Below, piece after piece: positions 7,841 to 16,021 of a stretch of DNA of 64,000 bases. The position numbers and the translations under genes were made by a program. Positions within the stretch are counted from its first letter, which is position 1, and every line of letters begins with the position of its first letter. The notes under the pieces are model-generated. The model was not told where the DNA came from, did no database searches, and was given only the letters and a program-made list of their open reading frames with translations. This stretch comes from JARRKC01 sp963723965 (lineage in GTDB: Bacteria > Acidobacteriota > UBA6911 > RPQK01 > JAPXNP01), in assembly GCA_963723965.1 (NCBI GenBank), contig CAVRSV010000001.1, forward strand, positions 496,001-560,000, in the 5' to 3' direction.

Positions 7841-9574
7841 TCAGGGTTGTCGGAGAGCGGAAACGTCGACGATTCCGGATCCCTCGCGAATGTAGGAGAG
7901 GTGGTTCAGCGGAACGGTCAGTGATTCCTCCTGCCCGCTCGGCCAACGGATCCGCAGTTCATCGATCTTCTCCGCCGGACCGATCCCGAAGTGGAGCCGG
8001 TAGCTGCTCTGGGCCGAGTAGCCATCACCTCCGGAGATTTCACGCACCTGTGTGACGCCGCCGGCAGTCAGCGTGACCCGGGCTCCGATCGCGTCCCGAT
8101 TCGATTTCGTCCCGATCAGGTTGAGGGTCACCCAGTTGCCGGGTTGGGTGCTGACGTTGCGATACAGGAGAGCCGGTTGATCGGCATTGGTCTGGTAGAT
8201 GTCCAGCAGCCCGTCGTTGTCGAAATCTCCGATGGCCACGCCACGGCCGTCCAGATCGTTGTCCACTCCCGCGGCGGCGGAGATCTCCTTGAAGATGTTC
8301 ATCTTTCCGAGATTCTGGAACAGTTTGCTCTTCTGGTACCCGCTCCAACTCATGTCCTTGATCGCCGGCCAGCTGGTGAGGTCGCTGAAATCGACGCCGG
8401 GCGTGATGATCATTTCGACCAGAACGGGGATGTAGTTGTCCTTGCTGGCCGACCGCAGTCCGTTGACGGCAAACAGATCGAGCCAGCCGTCGTTGTCGAA
8501 GTCCGCGAACTTGGCACCCCAGCCCCACAGGGTGTCGCATGTTCCGGTCTCTCTGGAGAGGTCCGTGAACGTCTCGTTGCCGTTGTTGTGCCAGAGCATG
8601 TTGCATTCCTTCATGTACTCGTCCGTGATATTCGTGACGTACACGTCAAGGAAGCCGTCGTTGTCGTAGTCGGCAACATCGGCATTCATGCCCTTCTTGG
8701 TGTCGTAGCCGATGGCGGTCTGGGATGCATCCCGGAACGTCCCGTCCTTCTTGCTGAAATAGACCCGGTCCGTGCCGTAGTCACTGGCCACGTACAGATC
8801 GGGCCAGCCGTCATTGTTGAAGTCCCCCACTCCGACGTCGAGGGTCCAGCCGTGGCCGTTCGCGACGCCGGCTTTCTTGGTCGCGTCCTCGAAGCGGCCT
8901 CCTCCGAGGTTGTGGTAGAGGGTGACGCCCCCGCCGTTGCTGGCATTGTCGAGGTCGCGGGGCAGCACCTTGGTCGTGGTGAGATCCAGCAGGTTGACCG
9001 GGGGAAAGTAGTTGCCGAAGATCAGATCGAGCTTGCCGTCGTTGTCGTAGTCGAGGGTTGTCACCGAAAGGGAGTTGGCGAACGTGTTCATCCCGCACGT
9101 GGCCGTGACATCCTTGAAGGTGCCGTCGCCCTGGTTGTGAAAGAGCACCGGGGTGCCGAACCGGGCCAGGACCAGGTCCTTCCAACCGTCGTTGTCGTAA
9201 TCGAAAAAGAGGGCATCGGCGACGATCAGATTGGGTTCGTTCCCACCACCTACGCCGGCCTTCTCTGTCTGGTCGGAGAAGGTCAGGTGGCCTTCATTGC
9301 GATAGAGGTGGTTAATCGTTCCCTGATCGGAGTCGGTGACGAAGAGATCTTCCAGACCGTCATTGTCGTAGTCGCCGACTGCGGAGGACGCTCCTCCCGA
9401 GGTGAACATTCCGAGGACGTCCGAGTAAGGCCCTTTGAACTTCCGTGTGTGGTGAAGGTGGCGGACACCGGCCTGTTCGCCGAGTTCGGTGAAGTGAATC
9501 CGGGCCGCAGGCTCGTCGGCGCCGGCCGCCTGGAGGGTACCCACGAAAAGGAGCAACAAAACGGTGGACTTCAT
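7841..9574 (-). CDS. CRTAC1 family exported protein
   Basis: About 577 aa when started at the ATG at 9574, which gives an ATGA overlap with the stop of the upstream TPR gene and a clean signal peptide (MKSTVLLLLFVGTLQAAGA). It contains at least eight FG-GAP loops (DYDNDGLED, DYDNDGWKD, DYDNDGKLD, DFNNDGWPD, DYDNDGFLD, DFDNDGWLD, DFDNDGLLD). The C-terminal ASPIC/UnbV domain runs from NWVTLNLIGTKSNRDAIGA to LRIRWPSGQEES. It is the closest paralogue of the protein at 10377-12089: both have TKKGMNAD, NITDEYM and a GY(Q)KS/RS segment at equivalent positions, so a tandem duplication is likely. Export is predicted; the function is not known for this family in bacteria. Confidence 0.9.
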   Translation of the reverse strand: MKSTVLLLLFVGTLQAAGADEPAARIHFTELGEQAGVRHLHHTRKFKGPYSDVLGMFTSGGASSAVGDYDNDGLEDLFVTDSDQGTINHLYRNEGHLTFSDQTEKAGVGGGNEPNLIVADALFFDYDNDGWKDLVLARFGTPVLFHNQGDGTFKDVTATCGMNTFANSLSVTTLDYDNDGKLDLIFGNYFPPVNLLDLTTTKVLPRDLDNASNGGGVTLYHNLGGGRFEDATKKAGVANGHGWTLDVGVGDFNNDGWPDLYVASDYGTDRVYFSKKDGTFRDASQTAIGYDTKKGMNADVADYDNDGFLDVYVTNITDEYMKECNMLWHNNGNETFTDLSRETGTCDTLWGWGAKFADFDNDGWLDLFAVNGLRSASKDNYIPVLVEMIITPGVDFSDLTSWPAIKDMSWSGYQKSKLFQNLGKMNIFKEISAAAGVDNDLDGRGVAIGDFDNDGLLDIYQTNADQPALLYRNVSTQPGNWVTLNLIGTKSNRDAIGARVTLTAGGVTQVREISGGDGYSAQSSYRLHFGIGPAEKIDELRIRWPSGQEESLTVPLNHLSYIREGSGIVDVSALRQP

Positions 9575-10311
9575 TGTTTTGTCCAAAGCTCGGAAAGGTC
9601 CGTGTTCACGCGGACGTTGGGATCATAGGAGACACTGACGATCGAGCCCAGTTCCTGCTCCGTGGCGGCCAGCCGCTTCTTCAGAGCCTCGCTGTCGGGA
9701 AACTCTTCGAGGCCCTGCTGCCACAGTTTTCTTGCCTGCTCCGGATCGTCCATCTTCCAGTAGCCGTCTCCCAGGGCAACATAGGTTCGGACGTAGACGC
9801 CGAGTTTGGGACCCTGTTCGTGCATCATCTTCAGCGCGACCTTCAGATCGTCGATTCCCAGTTGGGTACGGTTGAAGATCTTGGGCCAGAACAGGTAACT
9901 GTTCCCGCGGGTGTAGTAGCCGATCCAGGTCGGTTTGAGCTCGATCGACTTGGTGAAGTACGTCAGGGCCGTGTTGGCGTTCAAGACCTGTGTGATCGCT
10001 CCCGAATCGGGGATCTTGTCCACGTAGGCAAATCCAAAGTTCAGGAAGGCGTTGGCGGCGTCGGGATGATCGGCGACCAGCTTCTCAAAGAAGGCGATAC
10101 TGCGGTCATAGGCCTTTTCGCGAATGACTGCCTGCCGGTAGTCATTGCCATAGCGCAGGTTGTCCGGGTCGGCCTGGAGGGCGGCCTCGAAATGGCCGAG
10201 GGCGGCCTCGACGTTTCCCGACGAGACGGCGGCCACGGCCGCGTTGTATTCCTGCTCGCCGTTCGGAGCGGCAGCCACAAACGCCAAGAGTAAAAGGAAA
10301 GTTCTCAACAT
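9571..10311 (-). CDS. Exported TPR-repeat protein
   Basis: 246 aa with a signal peptide (MLRTFLLLLAFVAAAP) and about four TPR-like helical pairs (NAAVAAVSSGNVEAALGHFE, then AFLNFGFAYVDKI, and EQARKLWQQGLEEFPDSEAL near the end). TPR scaffolds mediate protein-protein contacts, so it may hold the neighbouring FG-GAP proteins together in the periplasm; this is inference from position. It sits between the two most similar CRTAC1 paralogues. Its stop overlaps the next start as ATGA, and a 65-base gap separates it from the gene upstream. A GGGAG ribosome-binding site lies about 10 bases before the ATG. Confidence 0.8.
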   Translation of the reverse strand: MLRTFLLLLAFVAAAPNGEQEYNAAVAAVSSGNVEAALGHFEAALQADPDNLRYGNDYRQAVIREKAYDRSIAFFEKLVADHPDAANAFLNFGFAYVDKIPDSGAITQVLNANTALTYFTKSIELKPTWIGYYTRGNSYLFWPKIFNRTQLGIDDLKVALKMMHEQGPKLGVYVRTYVALGDGYWKMDDPEQARKLWQQGLEEFPDSEALKKRLAATEQELGSIVSVSYDPNVRVNTDLSELWTKQ

Positions 10312-10376
10312 CTTGTTTCAACTCCCGAGTGCCGGAGACCCTCTCATTCTGCGGGTCGTTTTCCAGCACAGACGCC

Positions 10377-12089
10377 TCACTTGAAGGTTTTGATTCCCTG
10401 GTTTTCGGTTATCCGGTAGATTCGATTGGCGGCCAGCTTCTCGAATGACTGGACCTGGCCGCTGGGCCACCGGATTTCGAGCTTCTCAATTTCCTGGTTG
10501 TCGGCCAGGCCGAAGTGGACCCGGTGGGTACTCTGCGAAGCGAAGCCGTTTCCGCCGTTGACGAAGCTCAAGCGGGTCCGGCCCCCGGCCGTCAGCCGAA
10601 CCTGCGCTCCCACGGCATCCCGATTCGATTTGACTCCCTCGAGCAGGAACTCCACCCAGTTGTGGTGCCCGTCCAGGGGCAGGTCGCTCCGGAACAGCAG
10701 GGGCGTCGAATTGGCATTGGCCACGAACATGTCGAGGCGCCCGTCGTTGTCGAAGTCCCCCAGCGCGATGCCCCGCCCGTCTTCCAGCGAATCCAGGCCC
10801 AGCGCCGGAGCCTGATCGGTGAAGAGTTGGCCGCCTTCGTTGTGGAACATGCGGCTCCGCTGGTAGCCACTGAGCGTCTTGTTGCCCATGGGCGGCCAGT
10901 TGCGGGCATCGGACAGATCGATCCCGGGCTTGACGATCATGTTGAAGATGTCGACCACGTAGTTGTCCTTGCCCGCGGATACCCAGCCGTTGACCACGTA
11001 GAGGTCCAGCCATCCGTCGTGATCGTAGTCGAAGAACTTGCCGGCCCAGCCCCATCCGGTGTCGTAGGTATCGGTTTCCCGGGAGACATCCGAAAAGGTC
11101 AGGTTTCCATTGTTCTTCCACAGGAAGTTGCCTTCCCGCATGTACTCGTCCGTGATGTTGGTAACGAAGACGTCCAGGAGTCCGTCGCCGTCGAAGTCAC
11201 CCCAGTCGGCATTCATGCCCTTTTTTGTGTCGATGCCGATGGCCGTCTTCGTGATGTCGGTGAAGGTCCCGTCTCCGTTGTTTCTGAAGAAGCGGTCCGT
11301 GCCGAAGTCGCAGGCCACGTAGAGGTCGTCGTCTCCGTCGTTGTCCGCATCGGCGTGTCCGAGATCGAGGGTCCAGCCGCTCAGCTTGAACCCGGCCGCG
11401 GCGGTGACATCGGTGAAGGTGCCGTTCCCGTTGTTGCGGTAGACCAGCAGTCCGCCCCCGTTGTTGGCGGTTTCGAAGCTCTCCGGGAAGAAATGCGGAG
11501 TGTTCGGTTCGAACACGTCGACGTCCCGGAAGTACCCCCCGACGAACAGGTCGAGATCGCCGTCACGATCGTAGTCGAAAGCGACCGACGTAATGGCGTT
11601 CATGTAGCGATACAGCCCGGCCGCCTTCGTGACATCGCGAAACGTGCCGTCTCCCTGATTCTGAAACAGCAGGTCGTGCCCGAAACGCACCACCAGCAGA
11701 TCGGGGTCGCCGTCGTTGTCGTAATCGAACCAGAGCGAATCGGCAGAGGCGTCCTCGGGATCATTGCCCTCGGCGACATGGGCCTGCTCCGCCACATCCG
11801 TGAAGGTGAAGTTGCCGTTATTGCGGTAGAGGTGGTTCTTGCCGTCGAGCTTGGAATCGGTTACGAAAATGTCCTCGAACCCGTCTCCGTTGAAGTCGGC
11901 GACGGAAGCCGAAGCGCCCAGTGCCGTGTAGCCTTCCATGATGTTGGCATAGGGGTTGTCGAAAGACCGGTTATGGTGCGGAACGTTCACGCCGGCACTC
12001 TGGGTGAGATCCTGGAACCATTTCTGTTCCGATGCGGCGGCCGTCAGCAATAGACCGAAACCCACGATCGCGAGAGTTCGGAGACTCAT
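10377..12089 (-). CDS. CRTAC1 family exported protein
   Basis: 570 aa with a signal peptide (about residues 1-20, ending TAAAS). FG-GAP/VCBS loops include DFNGDGFED, DYDNDGDPD, DYDRDGDLD, DADNDGDDD, DFDGDGLLD, DYDHDGWLD and DFDNDGRLD. The ASPIC/UnbV domain at the C-terminus contains HHNWVEFLLEGVKSNRDAVG and LEIRWPSGQVQS. It overlaps the upstream CRTAC1 gene by 4 bases (ATGA), so translation is probably coupled. It is closely similar in layout to the protein at 7841-9574. It is predicted to be secreted or periplasmic and calcium-binding; the ligand is unknown. Confidence 0.9.
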   Translation of the reverse strand: MSLRTLAIVGFGLLLTAAASEQKWFQDLTQSAGVNVPHHNRSFDNPYANIMEGYTALGASASVADFNGDGFEDIFVTDSKLDGKNHLYRNNGNFTFTDVAEQAHVAEGNDPEDASADSLWFDYDNDGDPDLLVVRFGHDLLFQNQGDGTFRDVTKAAGLYRYMNAITSVAFDYDRDGDLDLFVGGYFRDVDVFEPNTPHFFPESFETANNGGGLLVYRNNGNGTFTDVTAAAGFKLSGWTLDLGHADADNDGDDDLYVACDFGTDRFFRNNGDGTFTDITKTAIGIDTKKGMNADWGDFDGDGLLDVFVTNITDEYMREGNFLWKNNGNLTFSDVSRETDTYDTGWGWAGKFFDYDHDGWLDLYVVNGWVSAGKDNYVVDIFNMIVKPGIDLSDARNWPPMGNKTLSGYQRSRMFHNEGGQLFTDQAPALGLDSLEDGRGIALGDFDNDGRLDMFVANANSTPLLFRSDLPLDGHHNWVEFLLEGVKSNRDAVGAQVRLTAGGRTRLSFVNGGNGFASQSTHRVHFGLADNQEIEKLEIRWPSGQVQSFEKLAANRIYRITENQGIKTFK

Positions 12090-14422
12090 TGTTGGTTCAC
12101 CTCGAACGTCCGGACGCGCAGGTCCGGATCGCCCTCTCTGATCAGGACGAGCTGGTTCGGCTGGAGATCCCGAAATGTCTGCACCGTGCCCGATTTGGGC
12201 CAGTGGACGGTCAACTCGTCGATTTTCTCGGCGTCCCCCACGCCGAAGTATTGACGGAGCGTGCTCTGCGAGCCGTAGCCGTCACCCAAAACGACCTCCC
12301 TCATCTGGAGCTGTCCCCCCACCCGGACGGTCACGCGTGCACCGACGGCGTCCCGATTCGATTGAGTCCCCTCGAGGGCGACGGCAAACCAGTGGCGCCG
12401 GTCTCCAATCTCATTCTTCAGCAGAGCGTGACGGTCCGTGGATGCCGCGACGGCGATGTCGAGGGATCCGCGGTTCCAGAAGTCGGCCACGGCCACGCCC
12501 CGGCTGTTGGTCAGTAGATCGCTGCCCGAAGGCCGGCCGATTTCCACAAAGGTTCCGTCTCCGTTGTTGCGGAGCATCCGGTTGTGTTCCCAGCCGTGCC
12601 ACGAAGTCTGTCCGAAGTGATCGGGACTGAAGAAGAGCCCCGTCTTGTACTCGGCCTGCTTGCTGACCACGTTGTTCAGGAAGTCGAGCTCGATCTCGGT
12701 ACCGGGATCGTTGTAGACCCAGCCGTCGGCGGCATAGATGTCCTTCCATCCGTCGTTGTCGAAGTCGTACATGCCGGCTCCCCAGAACCAGCCCGGCGGG
12801 TTGGCGGACGCTTTCCAGGTCACGTCCTCGAAGGTTCCGTCCCCCTTGTTCCGCAGCAGGGAATTGCCGGAAGCCATCTGCTGGAAGACGCCCACGAAGC
12901 CAAACCCGGACTGGCGAAAGATCTCCAAGTAGAGCGGCATGTCGGTGAGCCAGACACCCTGCGCGAACGAATTGTACATGTAGCGGCGGATGGTCGGAGG
13001 TTCGGCGAACCAGGCGTACTCGGAGCGGATGTTGGTCACGTAAAGGTCCAGTCGGCCGTCGTTGTCGTAGTCTCCGAAGGTCGCGTTCATGCCCGCGCCA
13101 TAGGACAGCGTGTTGGAGGCCACGGTCACGTCTGTGAATGTACCGTCGCCATTGTTCCTGTAGAGGGTGTTGCGGCCGAAATCGTTGACGACGTACAGAT
13201 CGGGAAAGCCGTCGTCGTTGTAGTCCCCGAAGACGGTGCCCAGGCACAGTCCCGTCTCGCCGACGTGTGCCTGCTCGGTCACATTCGTGAACGTGCCGTC
13301 GCCGTTGTTCCGGTAGAGCTGGTTGGGCTCTCCGTTGCGAGCGTAGAAGGTCGTGGGGATGTCCTTGCGGGGATCGAGATACCGTCCAACGTACAGATCC
13401 AGCAAGCCGTCATTGTTGTAGTCCGCCCACGAGGCCACGGTCGTGCAGCAGTCCTCTCCGATCCCGGACTGGTTGGTGACGTCCGTGAAATGGCCGTCGC
13501 CGTCGTTGCGAAAGAGCTGGTTGTGGCGAAAGGTGCGCGAGACGAAACAGTCTTCGTCTCCGTCGTTGTCGTAGTCGGCAAAGACCGCGACGCTCACGCC
13601 GTCGAGTCCGGCCAGCCCGGCCTTTGCCGTTACATCCTCGAAGGTGCCGTCGCCTCGGTTACGGAAGAGTTTCGACTCGACGCCATCCGGGATGAACAGG
13701 TCGCAGGATCCATCCTTGTCATAGTCGACCGCGGTGATCCCTCCGGGGCCGTAGATGATCATGGCAAACTTGAGGTTGTCTTTCAGAAAAGCCGGATAGA
13801 ACTGGTTCTCGAAATCGATGCCCGCTTCGTGGGCGACGTTGACGAACTGGGGTTGAGCGGAGACCAGACGGCCCCCCTCGACCAGTTCGGAACTCCGGAT
13901 GCGAGGCTGGTCGCCGGGAACGAAGCGCATGCGGAAATACGCTCGATCGACGCCCGACCGGGCTTCTCCATGCGGTGTCCCCAGTACCTCGAAGCGGACC
14001 GTCGCCGTCCACTCCTGATCGGAATCCCACTCCTCGAGGCGATGCACATAGAGATGCACCTCCTCGATCTGATCGAAGGAGTGCAGATAGTCCAGCCACT
14101 CGGCGACCGCTCTTTCCTTGCCTACGGTCTGTTCCCCGGGCACGAAGTGGTACTCGCGCAGTTCGTCTTTCTGTCTGAACAGATCCAGCTTGTTCAGCCC
14201 CAGAATGGTTCCCGAGTAATGATCATCGAAAGCGGCCGCCAGGGCCGCGGCATCCTGTTGCTTGAGCTCCCCGGCCAACTCACCCAGGCGAAGACTGATG
14301 GTCTTGCCGGTCTGAAAGAACCGGAGCGAATCGGCATTGACCTTGCGGAGCACGAACACTCCGACAACCAGTGCCACGAGGGCCAGAACCGCAATTATTC
14401 CGAGTAGACGAAATCTCGACAT
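12086..14422 (-). CDS. Membrane-anchored CRTAC1 family protein with an extra N-terminal domain
   Basis: 778 aa from the ATG at 14422, chosen because GAAGGAG lies at good spacing and the next residues (MSRFRLLGIIAVLALVALVVGVF, shown here in part) form a membrane anchor without an obvious cleavage site. Residues about 30-190 form a domain absent from the paralogues; its alternating pattern (AAFDDHYSG, then WTATVRFEV and YFRMRFV) suggests an NTF2-like fold, an inference only. FG-GAP loops start at about residue 225 (DYDKDGSCD, DYDNDGDED, DYNNDGLLD, DYNDDGFPD, DYDNDGRLD, DFDNDGWKD). The ASPIC/UnbV domain is C-terminal (HWFAVALEGTQSNRDAVGA). It is first in operon A, downstream of a promoter at 14525-14554, and may act as the membrane anchor for the set. 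Confidence 0.87.
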   Translation of the reverse strand: MSRFRLLGIIAVLALVALVVGVFVLRKVNADSLRFFQTGKTISLRLGELAGELKQQDAAALAAAFDDHYSGTILGLNKLDLFRQKDELREYHFVPGEQTVGKERAVAEWLDYLHSFDQIEEVHLYVHRLEEWDSDQEWTATVRFEVLGTPHGEARSGVDRAYFRMRFVPGDQPRIRSSELVEGGRLVSAQPQFVNVAHEAGIDFENQFYPAFLKDNLKFAMIIYGPGGITAVDYDKDGSCDLFIPDGVESKLFRNRGDGTFEDVTAKAGLAGLDGVSVAVFADYDNDGDEDCFVSRTFRHNQLFRNDGDGHFTDVTNQSGIGEDCCTTVASWADYNNDGLLDLYVGRYLDPRKDIPTTFYARNGEPNQLYRNNGDGTFTNVTEQAHVGETGLCLGTVFGDYNDDGFPDLYVVNDFGRNTLYRNNGDGTFTDVTVASNTLSYGAGMNATFGDYDNDGRLDLYVTNIRSEYAWFAEPPTIRRYMYNSFAQGVWLTDMPLYLEIFRQSGFGFVGVFQQMASGNSLLRNKGDGTFEDVTWKASANPPGWFWGAGMYDFDNDGWKDIYAADGWVYNDPGTEIELDFLNNVVSKQAEYKTGLFFSPDHFGQTSWHGWEHNRMLRNNGDGTFVEIGRPSGSDLLTNSRGVAVADFWNRGSLDIAVAASTDRHALLKNEIGDRRHWFAVALEGTQSNRDAVGARVTVRVGGQLQMREVVLGDGYGSQSTLRQYFGVGDAEKIDELTVHWPKSGTVQTFRDLQPNQLVLIREGDPDLRVRTFEVNQQ

Positions 14423-14524
14423 CGATACTCCTTCGTCGGACCGGCACCCCGCCTGTCCGAAACCACCGGCTGAACGGCTATCGTGTCCCTGCAATCGAAG
14501 GTAGCCCGTAAGAGATGGTTGAGG

Positions 14525-14554
14525 ATTTTATGTGAATTGGGATCCGTTGTTCAA
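14525..14554 (-). promoter_or_regulatory. Predicted sigma70 promoter for operon A
   Basis: On the minus strand, TTGAAC (14554-14549) and TAAAAT (14530-14525) are separated by 18 bases, inside an AT-rich patch (14,525-14,600) unlike the surrounding GC-rich DNA. The predicted transcript would start near 14517, leaving about 95 bases of leader before the ATG at 14422. It would drive the genes from 14422 down to 1775. Confidence 0.6.
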
Positions 14555-14593
14555 GTTTGAGTCCATTGAGCTGGGCATAAATTTCTCATTTAA

Positions 14594-16021
14594 TTAATGA
14601 CTTCTCTGGAAACTTGCGTGAAAACCCGGATGAGTCTTGTCTCTAAGCGGGAGTCGGGCAATGGGTCCCTGTGACAGTCGGCCGGCATCGAAGATCAGGA
14701 AGGAGACCCGATCCGCCGTCGCGTCGAATTCCTGAATCAGGATCGAACCGGTCGAATCGTCCGCAGGATGTGCGATGTGCACCGGCTCACCGCCGAGATA
14801 GGTACCCGGCGCCGCCTGGTAGACGTCGTTCACGGCGCCCGCCTTCCAGTCTCCTCTCACGAGTTGATCGAAGAATTTTCGACCCGGGCGGCCGGCGTTG
14901 GAGATGCCCAGCATCCAGAATTGTGTGTAAGGTCTGCCGAGATCGAGAGAGGCAACCGATGGAAAGTCCGGCGACCGGTCATATTTCATCTCCTGGCATT
15001 CCAAGAGCTTCTGGTCGCGAATGTCGATAATGTAGCGGACAGGATGCCCCGGATCGACCGTCGTGTAGAAATCGGGAACCGGCTGATACTGCGGGTAGAT
15101 CGGATTGGCGAACTCCAGAAGATCGAGGTAGAGTCGGTCTCCCTCCTCGTAGGCATTGATCAGGTGGAGACAGTGACCCGAGTCGCGGGGAATCCGGAAC
15201 GGCGGCAGTTCACAGCCGATGCGTGGGACGCCGAAAATGCAGCTTTCTTTCTCCGGCCGCCAGCACAACGCCTCCATCACGGAGAGGCCTTCACCCCAGA
15301 AGCGGCCGAAATCGAGCTCGAGCGGGCTGAGGAAGAACAGCGCGAAGCGAGGCGTGATGGCGAAGTCGTGGTTGGTGTGCGGTGCGTCCACCGCAAAGCG
15401 GCGGCGGCCCGTCAGCCTCCCCGTGGAATCGAACTCGTACAGGTACAGTTGCGGGTGGGACGCCGAAAAACTGATTCCGAAGTTGACCATCACCCCGGCA
15501 GCGGGGTCGAGCTTGGCGTGGGCCGCGAAGGGACTCACCTCATTGAGCCGTCCTCCGAAATCGAATTCGCCCAGCGTCTGCAGCGTGCGGGGCTCCAGTT
15601 CGTAGGGGATCGACTGTTCGGCGAAGGCCAGCAGCCGCTCGCCGAGGGGATAGATACTTACATTGACCGGGGGCTCGAGCATGACTCCCCTGCGCAACAG
15701 GTCGTTGTCGAAGGAGGTGCCGAACGTCCGATAGACGGGATGACCCTGCTCCTCCTCTTCGAGGAGCTTTCGGGTCTTCACCCAACGACTGACGAAGTGG
15801 ATCCCTTCGTCGTCGAAGTGAAGGGCTCGAACCATCCCATCTCCGTCCAGCCAATGCCGATACTGCAGCTCTCCCCGCTGGAAACGCGCCGGACCATTGA
15901 CGTAATAGGACCCGCGGATCCAGTCGGGGACCTCTCCGGAGCTGGGCTCCAGGGGGTACGACTGCTCGGCTTCATCGAACAACAGCCAGTTCTCGATTCC
16001 AGGGGCGAAATCCTGTGTCAT
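14594..16021 (-). CDS. Carotenoid cleavage dioxygenase family (RPE65/CCD-type) enzyme
   Basis: 475 aa, the usual length for the family of non-haem Fe(II) dioxygenases that split carotenoids, apocarotenoids or stilbenoid double bonds. All four iron-ligand His are visible in family motifs: H168 (FAAHAKLDP), H218 (HTNHDFAIT), H286 (CLHLINAYEE) and H468 (PGFHASF). The N-terminal HWLDGDGMVRAL and the GGEPVH segment are also typical. No signal peptide is present, so the enzyme is cytoplasmic or membrane-associated. Its ATG overlaps the stop of the adenylate cyclase gene as ATGA. No carotenoid biosynthesis gene lies in the window, so the substrate is unknown. It ends operon B, about 170 bases before the operon A promoter region. 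Confidence 0.9.
   Translation of the reverse strand: MTQDFAPGIENWLLFDEAEQSYPLEPSSGEVPDWIRGSYYVNGPARFQRGELQYRHWLDGDGMVRALHFDDEGIHFVSRWVKTRKLLEEEEQGHPVYRTFGTSFDNDLLRRGVMLEPPVNVSIYPLGERLLAFAEQSIPYELEPRTLQTLGEFDFGGRLNEVSPFAAHAKLDPAAGVMVNFGISFSASHPQLYLYEFDSTGRLTGRRRFAVDAPHTNHDFAITPRFALFFLSPLELDFGRFWGEGLSVMEALCWRPEKESCIFGVPRIGCELPPFRIPRDSGHCLHLINAYEEGDRLYLDLLEFANPIYPQYQPVPDFYTTVDPGHPVRYIIDIRDQKLLECQEMKYDRSPDFPSVASLDLGRPYTQFWMLGISNAGRPGRKFFDQLVRGDWKAGAVNDVYQAAPGTYLGGEPVHIAHPADDSTGSILIQEFDATADRVSFLIFDAGRLSQGPIARLPLRDKTHPGFHASFQRSH

Noticed and set aside
6358..8055. A 565-codon plus-strand frame antisense to the TPR/UnbV gene.
   Set aside because: It is complementary to a gene with clear domains; long antisense frames are expected in GC-rich DNA. 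The same applies to plus-strand frames at 7991-9628, 10515-12053, 12584-14407, 16054-17943, 23405-24769 and 29436-31568, and minus-strand frames at 42113-43657, 46596-48176, 52708-54246 and 60868-62928.
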